DNA of 64,000 nt, from the IMG/VR virus record IMGVR_UViG_3300044835_000040, positions 1 through 64,000 of that record. The stretch is one strand, 5' to 3'. The position numbers and the translations under genes are program-made. The DNA comes from a virus. Below are positions 22,933 through 32,202 of the stretch, in pieces; the stretch's first letter is position 1, and every line of letters starts with the position of its first letter. The notes under the pieces were generated by a model, which was not told where the DNA came from, searched no databases, and was given only the letters and a program-made list of their open reading frames with translations.

Positions 22933-24789
22933 GTGTCGGGTCTAGGGCTGAGGCGAGGAACCCGGCAGCCGCGTCTGACGGAGACCAGCGCGCGGCGGGA
23001 ACGGGCGCGCAAGAAGCAAGAGGTCCACGCGAAGATGCCGTTCAAGCCGTGGGCGGTGCAGATCCGCGAGGCGCAGACCGGCACGCTCGACTTCCGCCGG
23101 TTCCCCTACCTGAGCGAGATCTACGAGGTCTCCGGCAAGGTGCCAAACGCGGTCTACGAGAAGGGCACGCAGGTGGGCCTGTCGACGCTCGCGCTTCGCT
23201 GGGCGCTGTGGGTCGCGGGAGAGATGGCGGGCACGGTGATGTACGTCTTCCCGACGCTCGACACCGTGTACAAGTTCTCCGACCAGCGCGTCAAACCGGT
23301 CATCAGGAACAGCGAATACCTGCGGGAAAAGATGGCCTTCGACGACCCTGACAACAAGGGACTGAAGAAGGTCGGCGACGGCTACATCTACTTCGTCGGC
23401 TCGCGCTCGGTGAGCGAACTGGACTCGGTGCCCGCGAACGCGCTCGTGCTCGACGAGTACGACGAGCTGGCGCAGATCAACATCCCCGTGGTGCTGCGTC
23501 GTGTCGGCGCCGCGGAAAACCCGATGATCCGCTACGTCGGCGTGCCGACTCTCGACAACTACGGCATCGACCAGGAGTACCGCACGACCGACATGCGCCG
23601 CTGGCACGTGCACTGCGAGATCTGCGGGCACTGGCAGACGGTGAGCTGGGCGAACATCCGCTACGACGAGCTGGCGCCCGGCTCGATGGAATATCACGTC
23701 GAACGCGTCTGCTTGCAGTGCGGCCGCGAGCTGGACGTGAAGCGCGGCGAGTGGGTCGCGGAGTTCCCCGACCGGACGCGGATAGGGTTCCATATCCCGC
23801 GTTTGATCGTCCCGAGCGCGAACCTGAACGAGGTGGTGAAGGGCAGGATGAGCGACAAGGAGGCCGAGAAACGAGCGCACTTCAATCGTGATCTCGCGGA
23901 GCCGTTCGAGACGCCGGAGTCGCGGCTGTCGGGGATGGCGATCGAGAGCTGCCGTCGGCAGGGCATCCGGCTGGCTGAGAGCTACGTCGGTTTCAACTGG
24001 GTCACGATGGGCATCGACGTGTCGACGACGCGCGGGCTGCACGTCAGGATCAGCGAGCACCTGAACCGCCAGGAAAAGCGGGTGCTGTGGGTCGGGCTGG
24101 TCGACTCGATCCCGACGGCCAACCCTGAGCAGCCGGATGAATCGGCGCTTCGCAGGCTCGCGCAGCTGATGCGCGACTACAAGGTGCACATGGCGGTGAT
24201 CGACCATCTGCCTGACGGCATGTTCTCGAAGGCGTTCTGCGCTGCGCATCCGGGCCGCGCGTACATGGTCGCCTACAACACCGACTACCGGGCGCGCGAG
24301 GACATCAAGATCCCGAAGCCCAACACGACGGACCTGCTCGTGGTGGTGAAGCGCGCGGAGTGGATCACGCTGACGCTGGACCTGTTCCGCCGCCAGCACA
24401 ACCTGCTGCCGATGGACGACGTGCTCCCGAAGGGGATGGAGGGCAAGACCTACCAGGAACATCTCCGCAATATCGTCAAGGAGCGCAAGACCGACCAGAT
24501 CGGCCGTGAGTACTACGGCTACCGGGAGACGGGGCCTGAAGACTTCCTGCAGGCCGAGGTCTACGACTGCGTGGCGACGCGGGTGCTCGAACAGCGACTG
24601 ATGGAGAAGGCGGTGATGGTGAGCGTCGGGCGCGAGACGGAGGTCGCGGCGCCCGATCCGACCCCGAACCTCTCTGACTGGGATGGCGATCCCGTGCGGC
24701 AGGATTCGCAGCGTCCGTGGGAGGGCACGTACAGCCAGGATTGGGAGCAGAGCGACGGCGGCGACTACCGGCCATTCGGCGAGGACTGA
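22933..24789 (+). CDS. terL: terminase large subunit, GpA-like
   Basis: A 618-residue packaging motor and headful or cos nuclease. The ATPase domain has a deviant Walker A GTQVGLST (78-85), as in lambda gpA-type terminases, and Walker B ALVLDEYDE (170-178). A zinc ribbon follows (Cys228, Cys231, Cys260, Cys263), typical of the GpA family. The RNase-H-like nuclease has VTMGIDVS with Asp362 and MAVIDH with Asp424. The GTG lies six bases after TACGGT (22921-22926), suggesting a leaderless message. The N-terminus is basic. No small terminase is recognisable nearby, and the portal is 10 kb downstream, which is unusual. Confidence 0.85.
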   Translation: MSGLGLRRGTRQPRLTETSARRERARKKQEVHAKMPFKPWAVQIREAQTGTLDFRRFPYLSEIYEVSGKVPNAVYEKGTQVGLSTLALRWALWVAGEMAGTVMYVFPTLDTVYKFSDQRVKPVIRNSEYLREKMAFDDPDNKGLKKVGDGYIYFVGSRSVSELDSVPANALVLDEYDELAQINIPVVLRRVGAAENPMIRYVGVPTLDNYGIDQEYRTTDMRRWHVHCEICGHWQTVSWANIRYDELAPGSMEYHVERVCLQCGRELDVKRGEWVAEFPDRTRIGFHIPRLIVPSANLNEVVKGRMSDKEAEKRAHFNRDLAEPFETPESRLSGMAIESCRRQGIRLAESYVGFNWVTMGIDVSTTRGLHVRISEHLNRQEKRVLWVGLVDSIPTANPEQPDESALRRLAQLMRDYKVHMAVIDHLPDGMFSKAFCAAHPGRAYMVAYNTDYRAREDIKIPKPNTTDLLVVVKRAEWITLTLDLFRRQHNLLPMDDVLPKGMEGKTYQEHLRNIVKERKTDQIGREYYGYRETGPEDFLQAEVYDCVATRVLEQRLMEKAVMVSVGRETEVAAPDPTPNLSDWDGDPVRQDSQRPWEGTYSQDWEQSDGGDYRPFGED

Positions 24790-24977
24790 TGGCGGCACCG
24801 GACGAGGAGGAGCTGCGCCGGGTCGAGGCGCTGCGAGACGCGGAGCGCGCTCGCGCGAAACGGATCGAGGAGATCGCGCGTCAGCAGCTCGCGGCGATCA
24901 ACGGCCGCAAGAAGCAGGAGAAGGCCCGCAGGCTGGCGCGCAAGCAGCAGCGTCAGAGCCGCAAGCGCAACCGGTGA
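24789..24977 (+). CDS. basic helical protein, 62 aa
   Basis: TGATG overlap with the terminase gene. Highly charged helix with an Arg/Lys/Gln-rich second half (KKQEKARRLARKQQRQSR), likely a coiled coil that binds nucleic acid. It may assist packaging, judging only from its position. Confidence 0.5.
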   Translation: MAAPDEEELRRVEALRDAERARAKRIEEIARQQLAAINGRKKQEKARRLARKQQRQSRKRNR

Positions 24978-24980
24978 TCG

Positions 24981-25006
24981 TGACGATAGGAGACCGGTCT
25001 TAGCCT
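24981..25006 (+). promoter_or_regulatory. class B (late) promoter element 1
   Basis: TGACG then ATAGGA (24986-24991), nine bases including the palindrome ACCGGT, and TAGCCT (25001-25006). The GTG start of the next gene is seven bases further on, so transcription should begin at the start codon. Confidence 0.6.
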
Positions 25007-25013
25007 TCGGGGC

Positions 25014-25295
25014 GTGGTCAAGCGCGTCTCGATCAAAACGGGGGAATCGGCGAAGCCGGTGATCCCGCCCGAAGGCGAATCGATCACCGGGACCAACGAA
25101 TTCACGATCCTGAACACGCACGCGACGGCGACGGTCGAACTGGTCGACTCGACGGGCGGCGCGTTCGGGTCGGGGTATCCACTGGCGCCGGGCGCGTCGT
25201 GGAGCGGCACGTGCGCGGCGACCACGAAACTGTACGTCGTCACGAACAGCGCGGCGGCGGTGAGCGTCGCGATCATCGGCGTGCCGGTGACGTAG
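25014..25295 (+). CDS. beta-rich virion/tail protein, 93 aa (leaderless)
   Basis: Leaderless GTG behind class B element 1. The product is Thr/Ser/Ala/Val-rich and beta-structured (FTILNTHATATVELVDSTGG, LYVVTNSAAAVSVAIIG), like small phage decoration or fibre-base proteins. First gene of a fibre block, and the collagen-like gene starts immediately after its stop. Confidence 0.5.
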   Translation: MVKRVSIKTGESAKPVIPPEGESITGTNEFTILNTHATATVELVDSTGGAFGSGYPLAPGASWSGTCAATTKLYVVTNSAAAVSVAIIGVPVT

Positions 25296-26762
25296 GTGTA
25301 CACGGTCCCGCCGAGCACGGCGGTCGCGGCTGAGCAAGCTCGCGCCACGGGCGAAGAGGCCGCGCGGCTCGTCGCAGCGAGCAACCTGACGGATGTGCCG
25401 TCGAAGGGCGCGGCTCGGCGAGCGCTCGAAGTCACGGAGCTGAGTCCCGCGGCGGCGGTAGCGACTGCGAACATCGCGTCGCTGTCGGGGCTGCAGACGG
25501 TCGACGGCTACACGCTGCTCGCCGGGGACGTGGTGCTGCTCACCGGCCAGTCGACGAAAGCGCAGAACGGGCCGTGGGTCGCGGCTGCTGGCGCTTGGAC
25601 TCGCCCCTCGGACTTCGCGACGGGCGCTTCGGTCGGCGCGCGAGTGATCAAGGTCCTGCACGGCACCTCCCACGAACACGACCAGTGGATCACCCAGCCC
25701 TCGTCACCGATCGTCGTCGACACCGGCAACTCGACGTGGGGCACGTTCACGCCGACGAGCGCGACCGGCGCGACCGGACCGTCTGGCGCGACGGGCGCGC
25801 AAGGCGCGACGGGCGTCGGCGGTACGGCCGGGGCCACGGGATCGGCAGGCATCGGGGCTACTGGCTCTGCTGGCCCGGCTGGCGCCACGGGCGCTACCGG
25901 ATCCGGTGCTACCGGCACACAGGGGCCGCAGGGCGCCACCGGCCCCGGAGGGCCTGCTGGCGCGACGGGCACGCAGGGAGCGACCGGCATACCGGGCTCC
26001 GCGGCGTCGCAGGGAGCGACCGGAGCGGTCGGCCCGACGGGTCCTGCGGGCGCGACCGGGGCAGGCACGACCGGCGCGACCGGTGTGAACGGCATCGTCG
26101 GCGCGACCGGCGCAAACGGCGCGACGGGCACGACCGGCGCGACGGGCACGACCGGCGCGACGGGCGCTGTTGGCGCGACGGGCAAGGGCGCGTACAAAGC
26201 GGCGACGGCCTACGCCGTGAACGACACCGTGACCAACGCAGGCTCGTGGTATCGGGTCATCAAAGCGATGACGACGGGAGAAAACGTCGCGCCGCCGAAC
26301 GCCACGTTCTACGAACCTCTCGCCGAAAAGGGAGCGACCGGCGTCACTGGGGCGACGGGCACGGCAGGCACCGCGGGAGCGACCGGTGTCGGCGCGCAGG
26401 GCGCGACCGGCCCCGTCGGGACGACCGGCACGACAGGAGCGACCGGACCGGAAGGCACGACGGTCACCCGCAACGAACAGACCGCGGATTACACGCTGAT
26501 CCTGACCGATGCCGGGAAGGTCATCGTGCTGAACAAAGCGACCGCGATCAAACTGACGGTCCCGACGAACGCGACGGTGGCGTTCCCGGTCGGCACGGTG
26601 ATCGAGTTCGTCCAGAAGGGCGCGGGCCAGGGCGAACTGGTCGCCGCGGCGGGCGTCACGATCAGGACGCCGAGCAGCCTGACGACGAGGACGCAATGGT
26701 CGAGCGGCGGGCTGCGCAAGGAAGCGACTGACGAATGGGTCGCGTCGGGTGACCTGACGTGA
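25296..26762 (+). CDS. collagen-like tail fibre protein
   Basis: A 488-residue protein starting at a GTG directly after the previous stop. Residues 1-150 are an alpha/beta head with [20 protein letters not shown] and [16 protein letters not shown], a domain common in phage fibres and appendage proteins. Two Gly-X-Y tracts rich in GAT triplets follow (about 153-296 and 350-390), separated by an [20 protein letters not shown] carbohydrate-binding-like module. A beta-rich C-terminal domain (about 390-488) probably seeds trimerisation. Such tracts form collagen-like triple helices in phage fibres. It overlaps the glycosidase-like gene by four bases. Confidence 0.8.
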   Translation: MYTVPPSTAVAAEQARATGEEAARLVAASNLTDVPSKGAARRALEVTELSPAAAVATANIASLSGLQTVDGYTLLAGDVVLLTGQSTKAQNGPWVAAAGAWTRPSDFATGASVGARVIKVLHGTSHEHDQWITQPSSPIVVDTGNSTWGTFTPTSATGATGPSGATGAQGATGVGGTAGATGSAGIGATGSAGPAGATGATGSGATGTQGPQGATGPGGPAGATGTQGATGIPGSAASQGATGAVGPTGPAGATGAGTTGATGVNGIVGATGANGATGTTGATGTTGATGAVGATGKGAYKAATAYAVNDTVTNAGSWYRVIKAMTTGENVAPPNATFYEPLAEKGATGVTGATGTAGTAGATGVGAQGATGPVGTTGTTGATGPEGTTVTRNEQTADYTLILTDAGKVIVLNKATAIKLTVPTNATVAFPVGTVIEFVQKGAGQGELVAAAGVTIRTPSSLTTRTQWSSGGLRKEATDEWVASGDLT

Positions 26763-28234
26763 TCGCGACGGCGAGGAGGGCGCTCGCCGTTAGCCGCAAG
26801 CGCACAGGCGGTGAAGGTGCCATCGCGACCCTGCTCGGGTCAGAAGCGACGCAGACGACGGCGCACGCGACGACCACGAACAAACCCGAAGCGTTCCAGT
26901 TCACGGCATCGGCGACGGGCGTCATCGAAGAAATCGTGCTGGAGACGAACGGGACCGCGAACACGGGGGTCACGGAAGTCCTGCTCGGCGTTCAGGGGCA
27001 GGAAACCCCGACAGCGGCGAAACCAGTGGCTGCGATGACGTTCGCTAGGGCGTTCCTGGGCGCGCCGGGCACGAACGTGAAACTGACGGCGGCAGGGCTG
27101 AGGTGTCCAGTCATAGCGGGCGGTGTTTACCATCTCGTCGTTCTCTCCCTCGGCGCGCCGTTGCACTTCAACATTGCTGGCGGGACCGGCTCGAACGTAC
27201 GGATCGGATCCGGGACGATGTGGAGCAATTCGTGGGGTGCGGCGAAAGCGGAAGGCCCAGCGAAGATGTACGCGCGCGGCAAAACGCCGGGGACGAGCAA
27301 GGCGCTGATCTTCGGCGTGCAGAACAGCCAGAACCACTCGTCGTTCTGGGTGCCCAAACACTGCTACGTGCAGAGGGGTCTCTTCACCGAGACGAATCTC
27401 GCCGAAGCGGGCGAAGAGAGCCCGGCGGAACTGTCGGCGGAAATCGGGACGACGCTCGCGGCCGGGTTCCACTATCCGATCGTCCTGCTCGATGCCCAGA
27501 AACTACTCTCGGAAGTCAACGCCACGACGTTCGCCGAAAAGGCCGCGGCCATGATCAAAAGGATCCGCGAAGACCACCCGTCGGTGACGCTGTTCGAGAT
27601 CATCAACGAGCCGCAGGGCAAGGGGCCGCATGGCTCCAATGCGGGGGACTACGCCAACATCGTGAAGGCGGTCATCGAAAAGTGCAAAGCCGAAGGCATC
27701 ACGGGCGCGGAATTCCTGATCACGGCCAGCGGCGACTATCAGAAGAAGAACAGCCTCGGTGAAAACATCCCGACGTTCTCGACGCTGCCCAACGAAGAAG
27801 GATGGGTCCACGACATGTTCGCGGCGCAGCCGTCGCTGAAGGCCGGGGGCGCCAACGAAATCAAAGCGTGGGTCACGCACAACTACGGCCGCGCTGCTGA
27901 AATCACGCACGAAACGCAAGGCGGCTTCGCGGCGGGCATCGCGATCCGCGAATCGGTGATCTTCAACGGTGGTGGGGGCTACAACAACTGGTTCATGACG
28001 GAGATGGGCTTCGCGAACACCGGGACTGCGTCCGGCCGCAACGTCGCCAGCGAAACGGAACAGAACACCTGCACGAAAGAATACGTCGAACTGGCGATGC
28101 TGGCCGCCGAAGCTGGCTGGCTGACGCTGCTGAACATCTACGCTGACGGCGAAGGCGAAGCGCAGTGGCAGGTGTACGGGAAGACGGCGGGGACGACGTT
28201 CGGCGCCTTCGCGCTCGAACGCGGCAAGTCCTAG
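26759..28234 (+). CDS. glycoside-hydrolase-like tail fibre/depolymerase
   Basis: A 491-residue protein starting at a GTG in a four-base overlap with the fibre gene. Residues about 20-165 are a beta-sandwich-like module. Residues about 180-480 look like a TIM-barrel glycosidase of clan A (GH5/GH39-like): FEIINEPQ supplies the acid/base Glu284, and WFMTEMGFA supplies the candidate nucleophile Glu415. WVTHNY lies between them. This fits a virion enzyme that degrades capsule or wall glycan during adsorption. Exact family and substrate are not determined. Confidence 0.7.
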   Translation: MIATARRALAVSRKRTGGEGAIATLLGSEATQTTAHATTTNKPEAFQFTASATGVIEEIVLETNGTANTGVTEVLLGVQGQETPTAAKPVAAMTFARAFLGAPGTNVKLTAAGLRCPVIAGGVYHLVVLSLGAPLHFNIAGGTGSNVRIGSGTMWSNSWGAAKAEGPAKMYARGKTPGTSKALIFGVQNSQNHSSFWVPKHCYVQRGLFTETNLAEAGEESPAELSAEIGTTLAAGFHYPIVLLDAQKLLSEVNATTFAEKAAAMIKRIREDHPSVTLFEIINEPQGKGPHGSNAGDYANIVKAVIEKCKAEGITGAEFLITASGDYQKKNSLGENIPTFSTLPNEEGWVHDMFAAQPSLKAGGANEIKAWVTHNYGRAAEITHETQGGFAAGIAIRESVIFNGGGGYNNWFMTEMGFANTGTASGRNVASETEQNTCTKEYVELAMLAAEAGWLTLLNIYADGEGEAQWQVYGKTAGTTFGAFALERGKS

Positions 28235-28276
28235 ACACAGCGACCATCGGTCGCTATACTCCGTCTCGCAACCGAT
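28232..28276 (+). promoter_or_regulatory. class A promoter/operator 4
   Basis: TAGACA (28232-28237, overlapping the stop of the glycosidase gene), 17 bases, then TATACT (28255-28260). The perfect palindrome GCGACCATCGGTCGC (28240-28254) fills the spacer. CAACCGAT (28269-28276) is at the predicted start, then the exact GGAGGTGCGAGATG leader. Confidence 0.85.
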
Positions 28277-28291
28277 TGATGGAGGTGCGAG

Positions 28292-28387
28292 ATGGGAATT
28301 CTGAAGACGCTGGTGCCGCCGCCGAAGGGCGACCCGATCGTGGTCCCGGTCGCGGCCGTGAAGATCGTGAAGACGCGCCGTGCCTAG
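28292..28387 (+). CDS. 31-residue leader peptide or small protein
   Basis: The ATG at 28292 sits at the exact class A leader, so this short frame is the true first gene of the transcript. The product MGILKTLVPPPKGD, then a Val/Ile-rich segment and KIVKTRRA, is basic. Its stop lies eight bases inside the start of the 1011-residue gene, so it may couple or attenuate translation of that gene. Confidence 0.6.
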   Translation: MGILKTLVPPPKGDPIVVPVAAVKIVKTRRA

Positions 28388-31300
28388 CTACGACGAGGAG
28401 ATGGACCAGCTCGCTGAGGAGATCGGCGAGCTGGCTGCTGAGGAGGCCGAGAAGGCGCAGGCGCTGGCGGTGAGCACTGAGAGCTTCACGCCGGAGTCGG
28501 TCGCTGCAGCGGAGACCGCGCTGCGCGGGGTGCAGCAGAGGATGGCGGGGAAGCAGAAGCAGCTCGCTCGCGTCGAGAAGGAGCTGCGTCAGGAGATCCG
28601 CGCGCGCGAGCAGCACATGCAGGAGGTGATGCACCGTACGAGCCGCGCGATCGACACCGCGATGGAGCCGATCAACAAGCTCGTCTCGAACCTGCAGGAG
28701 GGCCTGAAGACGATGGGCCTGTACCTCGGGCGCGGTGAGGAGATCGTCCCGATCCGGGAGGGCGAGAAGGCGCCCGCGGAGGAGACGATCTATGTCCGGC
28801 AGATGGTCCTCGCGATGGACGAGGAGACGGGGATCTTCGCCGAGGATGGCGGTATCGATGCGGATCGTGTCGAGGAGTTCGACCAGTGGCTGCTGGCCGA
28901 CGAGAAGCACGTCGCGCAGATCGTGCCGGAGACGAAGTGCGTGGTCGCAGTGGTGCCGCGCTGGCGTGAACGCAACGAGGAACGCCGCAGCAAGTCCGGC
29001 AACCCGGAGGACCAGCTGACGCACTTCATCATCCGCAACGGCGAGTGTCTGTACAGGACGAGCGTCGACTTCCATGCGGGCGATCACCTGATCCCGAAGG
29101 CCGACGAGTTCGCCGGGGTCTTCACCCGCCAGGGCGACGACGAGCCGATCCGGCCGAACACCCGCGAGTACGCGAAGGCGATGGAACAGACCGAGGGCAT
29201 CAGCCGTCGCTTCCTGCGCATCGGGCTGATCCTGCAGGGCCTGATCGACCGGACCGAGATCTTCGACCCGCTGCACCCGGCGGGCATCAACATGCTGGTC
29301 GACGCGGCCCGCCACCCGGAAAAGCTGCGGTTTGTGATGGACGGCGGCGAAGGCGCGCTCGATTCCGGCCAGCAGACGTTCAAGGAGTGGCAGGCCGAGA
29401 CCAACAAGCAGCTGCGTGTCGGGATGCGGATCGTCGGCGCGTTCGACGGCGAACTGTGGCGCGACGCGAACGTAGAAGGCTACGAACGGAACCGCAAACA
29501 GGGCGCGCGCGTGCACCCGAAAGGCTGGAACGCGCCGAACCCGAAGTCGGCCAAGCCCTACGTGCTGGAGACGATCGCGGAGTCGGGCTACAAGTTCCTG
29601 TTCGACCGCGGCACCGTCTACGACCGCTGGCGTGAACGTCCGGCCAAGCAGCGCGCGAGCTGCACCGTCTACGCCGAGGACGAGTTCATCATCGCCTACG
29701 ATCTCGCCGACGCGGCACTGATGCGTCGGTTCCTCGGCGACCGCCGCAACCGCCGCGACTACAAGCAGCTGTGGCCGCTGATCCGGTCGGTGATGACCGC
29801 CAAGGAAGCCGAGGAGGCCACGGAGGCGCCGTTCCGGCAGATGCTCGCGGGCGTGCTCGCGCGGGAGAACGGCGTGACGGTCGAGGACACCGAGAAGGCG
29901 GTGCCGGAGCTGATCCGCTGGTTCAAGCTGGGCAACCGCTACCACCGGCCGTTGACGCTCGATGACCTGGGCGACGTGGAGGACCACAAGACGCCGCGGG
30001 GCCGCAGTCGGAGTGACGCGCCGGAGCGCGAGCAGGTCGAGCGCGCGAAGGGTCGCCGCGAAGCTCACGAATCGAAGGCGGTCCGGCTGATCGTCGCCGA
30101 GCACAAGCGGCGCCTGAAGGACGCCGGGCGCAAGGTGGACGAGAAGCTGGTCGCTACGCTCGCGAGGACCTACCCGGCCTACCTGCTGATCGCGCGCACC
30201 CGTCAGGGCGAGTACGTGGTGGTGCTGCCCGAGGAGCCTGACCGCAACATCTACGTGCGCGAGATCCGCTTCAGCGCGAAGGGCGCGGAGCGCAGCGACA
30301 AACGCTGGCTGATGGTCGGTGCGCGGGGGAAGCAGTGGAGCACGATCCGTGAGAGCGAGCGCTGGGCCGACTGGGACCGCATGGCGAACCCTGTCGAGCA
30401 CATCACCGTCCCGGAGCGCGACGAGCTGGTCCGGCAGCTGACGAGCCGCAGCGCGCCGCGCGGGGAACAGCTGATCGGCGTGATCACGCAGAAAGGCGAC
30501 GCTGACGCGCAGATCGAACTGTGGACCGTGGACGACAACGGGTTCCTGGAGTTCTCCGCTGAGAACCCGCTGAAGGCGCGTCTGCACCGCGGGCCGGAAT
30601 TGCACTTCCACGGGGCGCGCTGGTCCAGGAAAGCGACGACGGCGCCGAAACTGAGCACCTACATGGATGGCGCGTACGTGACCGGCAGGTATGACCCGTG
30701 GGAGTCCAAGGAGGACAAGGCCAAACGGAAGAGTGAAACGCATCTCCGTCCGTGGGAGCAGGGCGGCCGCCGGGTGCTCTACCTCGACCGGGCGCTGGTC
30801 GACCGCTATGACCGGATGGTCGCGGACTGGGCCGACGCGGAGCGGTACTCGGACGGGGCGTGGAGCATGTACGGGCTGATCATGGCTCGGCTGCGCCGCG
30901 GCTGGGAGTCCACGCACGACACGTCGAAGGACTCGATGCCGAGCGCGCTGGAGGCGCACCGGCACTACTCCTCCGGTGCCGATGAGCAGCTGGAGGGCTC
31001 TATCGCGGAGGCGTTTGTGCGCGGCGAGCTGTACGACGGGATGCCGATCGAGGAGGTGTGGCAGCTCGCCGTAGGCCGGGGCATGATGGGCGCGTATGTG
31101 CCGGACAAGCGCATCAAGGGCATGTCCTCCTGGGAGGACGACGTACCCGCGCTGTTCCCCGAGGAAGTCGCAGGTCTGAAGATCGACCTGTCGCCTGCGT
31201 CGAAGGGGCTGGTCGCGAACGAAGGCGACGAGGAGCCGGGCGACGAGGAGCCGGACGACACGCCGGAGCTGGACGAGGACCAGCTGGACGCCGACGTGGC

Positions 31301-31415
31301 CCTGATCAAGGAGCGGCTGACCGAGACGGTCGAGAAGGCCCTCGCGCCGGAGCCCGAGCCGGAGAAGCCGATCGTGAGCATGGGCGACGGGATCGACATC
31401 CTGGACGCCGAGTAG
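28380..31415 (+). CDS. large early protein of unknown function, 1011 aa
   Basis: GTG start coupled to the 31-residue frame. Residues 1-120 form an acidic coiled coil (AAETALRGVQQRMAGKQKQL). Residues 150-500 are a mixed domain with SRRFLRIGLILQGLIDRTE and HPAGINMLVDAARHPEK, and a second helical section follows to about 570. The C-terminal 90 residues are acidic and disordered. No Walker, nuclease or polymerase motif is visible. It is the largest class A-controlled protein and its size suggests a multidomain host-takeover or DNA-associated factor. Function unknown. Confidence 0.7.
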   Translation: MPSYDEEMDQLAEEIGELAAEEAEKAQALAVSTESFTPESVAAAETALRGVQQRMAGKQKQLARVEKELRQEIRAREQHMQEVMHRTSRAIDTAMEPINKLVSNLQEGLKTMGLYLGRGEEIVPIREGEKAPAEETIYVRQMVLAMDEETGIFAEDGGIDADRVEEFDQWLLADEKHVAQIVPETKCVVAVVPRWRERNEERRSKSGNPEDQLTHFIIRNGECLYRTSVDFHAGDHLIPKADEFAGVFTRQGDDEPIRPNTREYAKAMEQTEGISRRFLRIGLILQGLIDRTEIFDPLHPAGINMLVDAARHPEKLRFVMDGGEGALDSGQQTFKEWQAETNKQLRVGMRIVGAFDGELWRDANVEGYERNRKQGARVHPKGWNAPNPKSAKPYVLETIAESGYKFLFDRGTVYDRWRERPAKQRASCTVYAEDEFIIAYDLADAALMRRFLGDRRNRRDYKQLWPLIRSVMTAKEAEEATEAPFRQMLAGVLARENGVTVEDTEKAVPELIRWFKLGNRYHRPLTLDDLGDVEDHKTPRGRSRSDAPEREQVERAKGRREAHESKAVRLIVAEHKRRLKDAGRKVDEKLVATLARTYPAYLLIARTRQGEYVVVLPEEPDRNIYVREIRFSAKGAERSDKRWLMVGARGKQWSTIRESERWADWDRMANPVEHITVPERDELVRQLTSRSAPRGEQLIGVITQKGDADAQIELWTVDDNGFLEFSAENPLKARLHRGPELHFHGARWSRKATTAPKLSTYMDGAYVTGRYDPWESKEDKAKRKSETHLRPWEQGGRRVLYLDRALVDRYDRMVADWADAERYSDGAWSMYGLIMARLRRGWESTHDTSKDSMPSALEAHRHYSSGADEQLEGSIAEAFVRGELYDGMPIEEVWQLAVGRGMMGAYVPDKRIKGMSSWEDDVPALFPEEVAGLKIDLSPASKGLVANEGDEEPGDEEPDDTPELDEDQLDADVALIKERLTETVEKALAPEPEPEKPIVSMGDGIDILDAE

Positions 31416-31432
31416 GCTGCGCCGCAACCGAT
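31413..31432 (+). promoter_or_regulatory. class A-like leader without operator
   Basis: TAGGCT (31413-31418) is followed six bases later by CAACCGAT (31425-31432) and the exact GGAGGTGCGAGATG leader of the gene at 31447. No palindrome is present upstream. It therefore keeps the transcript start and leader while escaping operator control. Confidence 0.55.
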
Positions 31433-31446
31433 CGAGGAGGTGCGAG

Positions 31447-32172
31447 ATGGAGGGCAGGGGAATCCCGCTCAGGCGCGTGGTGGAGCTGGCCGAGACGGAC
31501 GAGGCGCAGCAGGGCAGCTTCAACTGGATCCTGACGCTCGCGGTGGTGGGGCAGGCGGGAGCGGTGTCGCTCGACGTGCGTGTCGGCGGCCATCGTTGCG
31601 CTGACGAGAGGGCGCTGCTGATGGAGCCGCAGGAGCCGGAGGCCCCGCCGAAAATCTTCGCCGCGGAGTACTGGTCGGGCGGCATCATGCTGCACGGGTA
31701 CAGGCCGATCGCGGGCGGCAGCGCCGCGCCCGCTCAGTGCGGGCTGTTGCACGACGGCCGCTGCTACGGGGAGTCGATGTTCGACCCGGAGAGAGACGGC
31801 AAGCTGATCGCCCGGCTGTCGAACCCCGGCGGTCAGAAGGCGGTGTTCGAGCACCTGGAGGGCGTGTACTGGGCCGAGTTCGTGCCATCGCTGAGCCCGG
31901 AGCAGATCGCGGCCCGTGAACGCCGCCGCGGTGAGGAGCTGGCCGAGGCGCGCCTGGAGGGCGAGCCGGAGTTCGTACGCGCGGCGCCCGACGCAGAGGT
32001 GGAGCTGACGGGTCACGAGATCTCGATCCACGACGTGCGCATGAGCGCGGGCGAGCGCTTCTGGGCGATCTGCAGCTGTCAGTGGCGGGGCGTGTCGAGC
32101 GAAGCACGCGCGGATGCCGTCGGTGATGCCGAGGCTCACATCGCGACGCAGCGTCTCCGTCAGCGAGGCTGA
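31447..32172 (+). CDS. hypothetical protein with C-terminal CxC/Trp module, 241 aa
   Basis: Starts at the exact class A leader. The C-terminal 60 residues read ISIHDVRMSAGERFWAICSC, then WRGVSSEARADAVGDAEAHI. This small module with CSC-x-W and a helix carrying a terminal His recurs in actinobacterial and phage proteins. The rest is mixed alpha/beta with no motif. Function unknown. Confidence 0.6.
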   Translation: MEGRGIPLRRVVELAETDEAQQGSFNWILTLAVVGQAGAVSLDVRVGGHRCADERALLMEPQEPEAPPKIFAAEYWSGGIMLHGYRPIAGGSAAPAQCGLLHDGRCYGESMFDPERDGKLIARLSNPGGQKAVFEHLEGVYWAEFVPSLSPEQIAARERRRGEELAEARLEGEPEFVRAAPDAEVELTGHEISIHDVRMSAGERFWAICSCQWRGVSSEARADAVGDAEAHIATQRLRQRG

Positions 32173-32202
32173 TCCGTCGTCTTGCCCGCTAATCTGCGCT
32201 TC

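Noticed and set aside
25760-26470. Repetitive DNA that could be mistaken for a CRISPR array or tandem repeat
   Set aside because: The repeats are in frame Gly-X-Y codons (GGCGCGACG-like) of a collagen-like protein, with no constant repeat/spacer pattern.
25574-26731. Alternative plus-strand frame of 385 codons across the collagen-like gene
   Set aside because: Arg/Asp/Gly-rich translation of the repeat in a shifted frame; it lacks a start signal and the real frame has collagen triplets and coupled neighbours.
28254-31688. Very long open frame on the minus strand (1144 codons)
   Set aside because: It mirrors the 1011-residue plus-strand gene, which has a class A promoter, leader and coupled neighbours. 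High-GC genes routinely leave antisense frames open. Its product is Arg/Leu/His/Asp-rich nonsense-like sequence.
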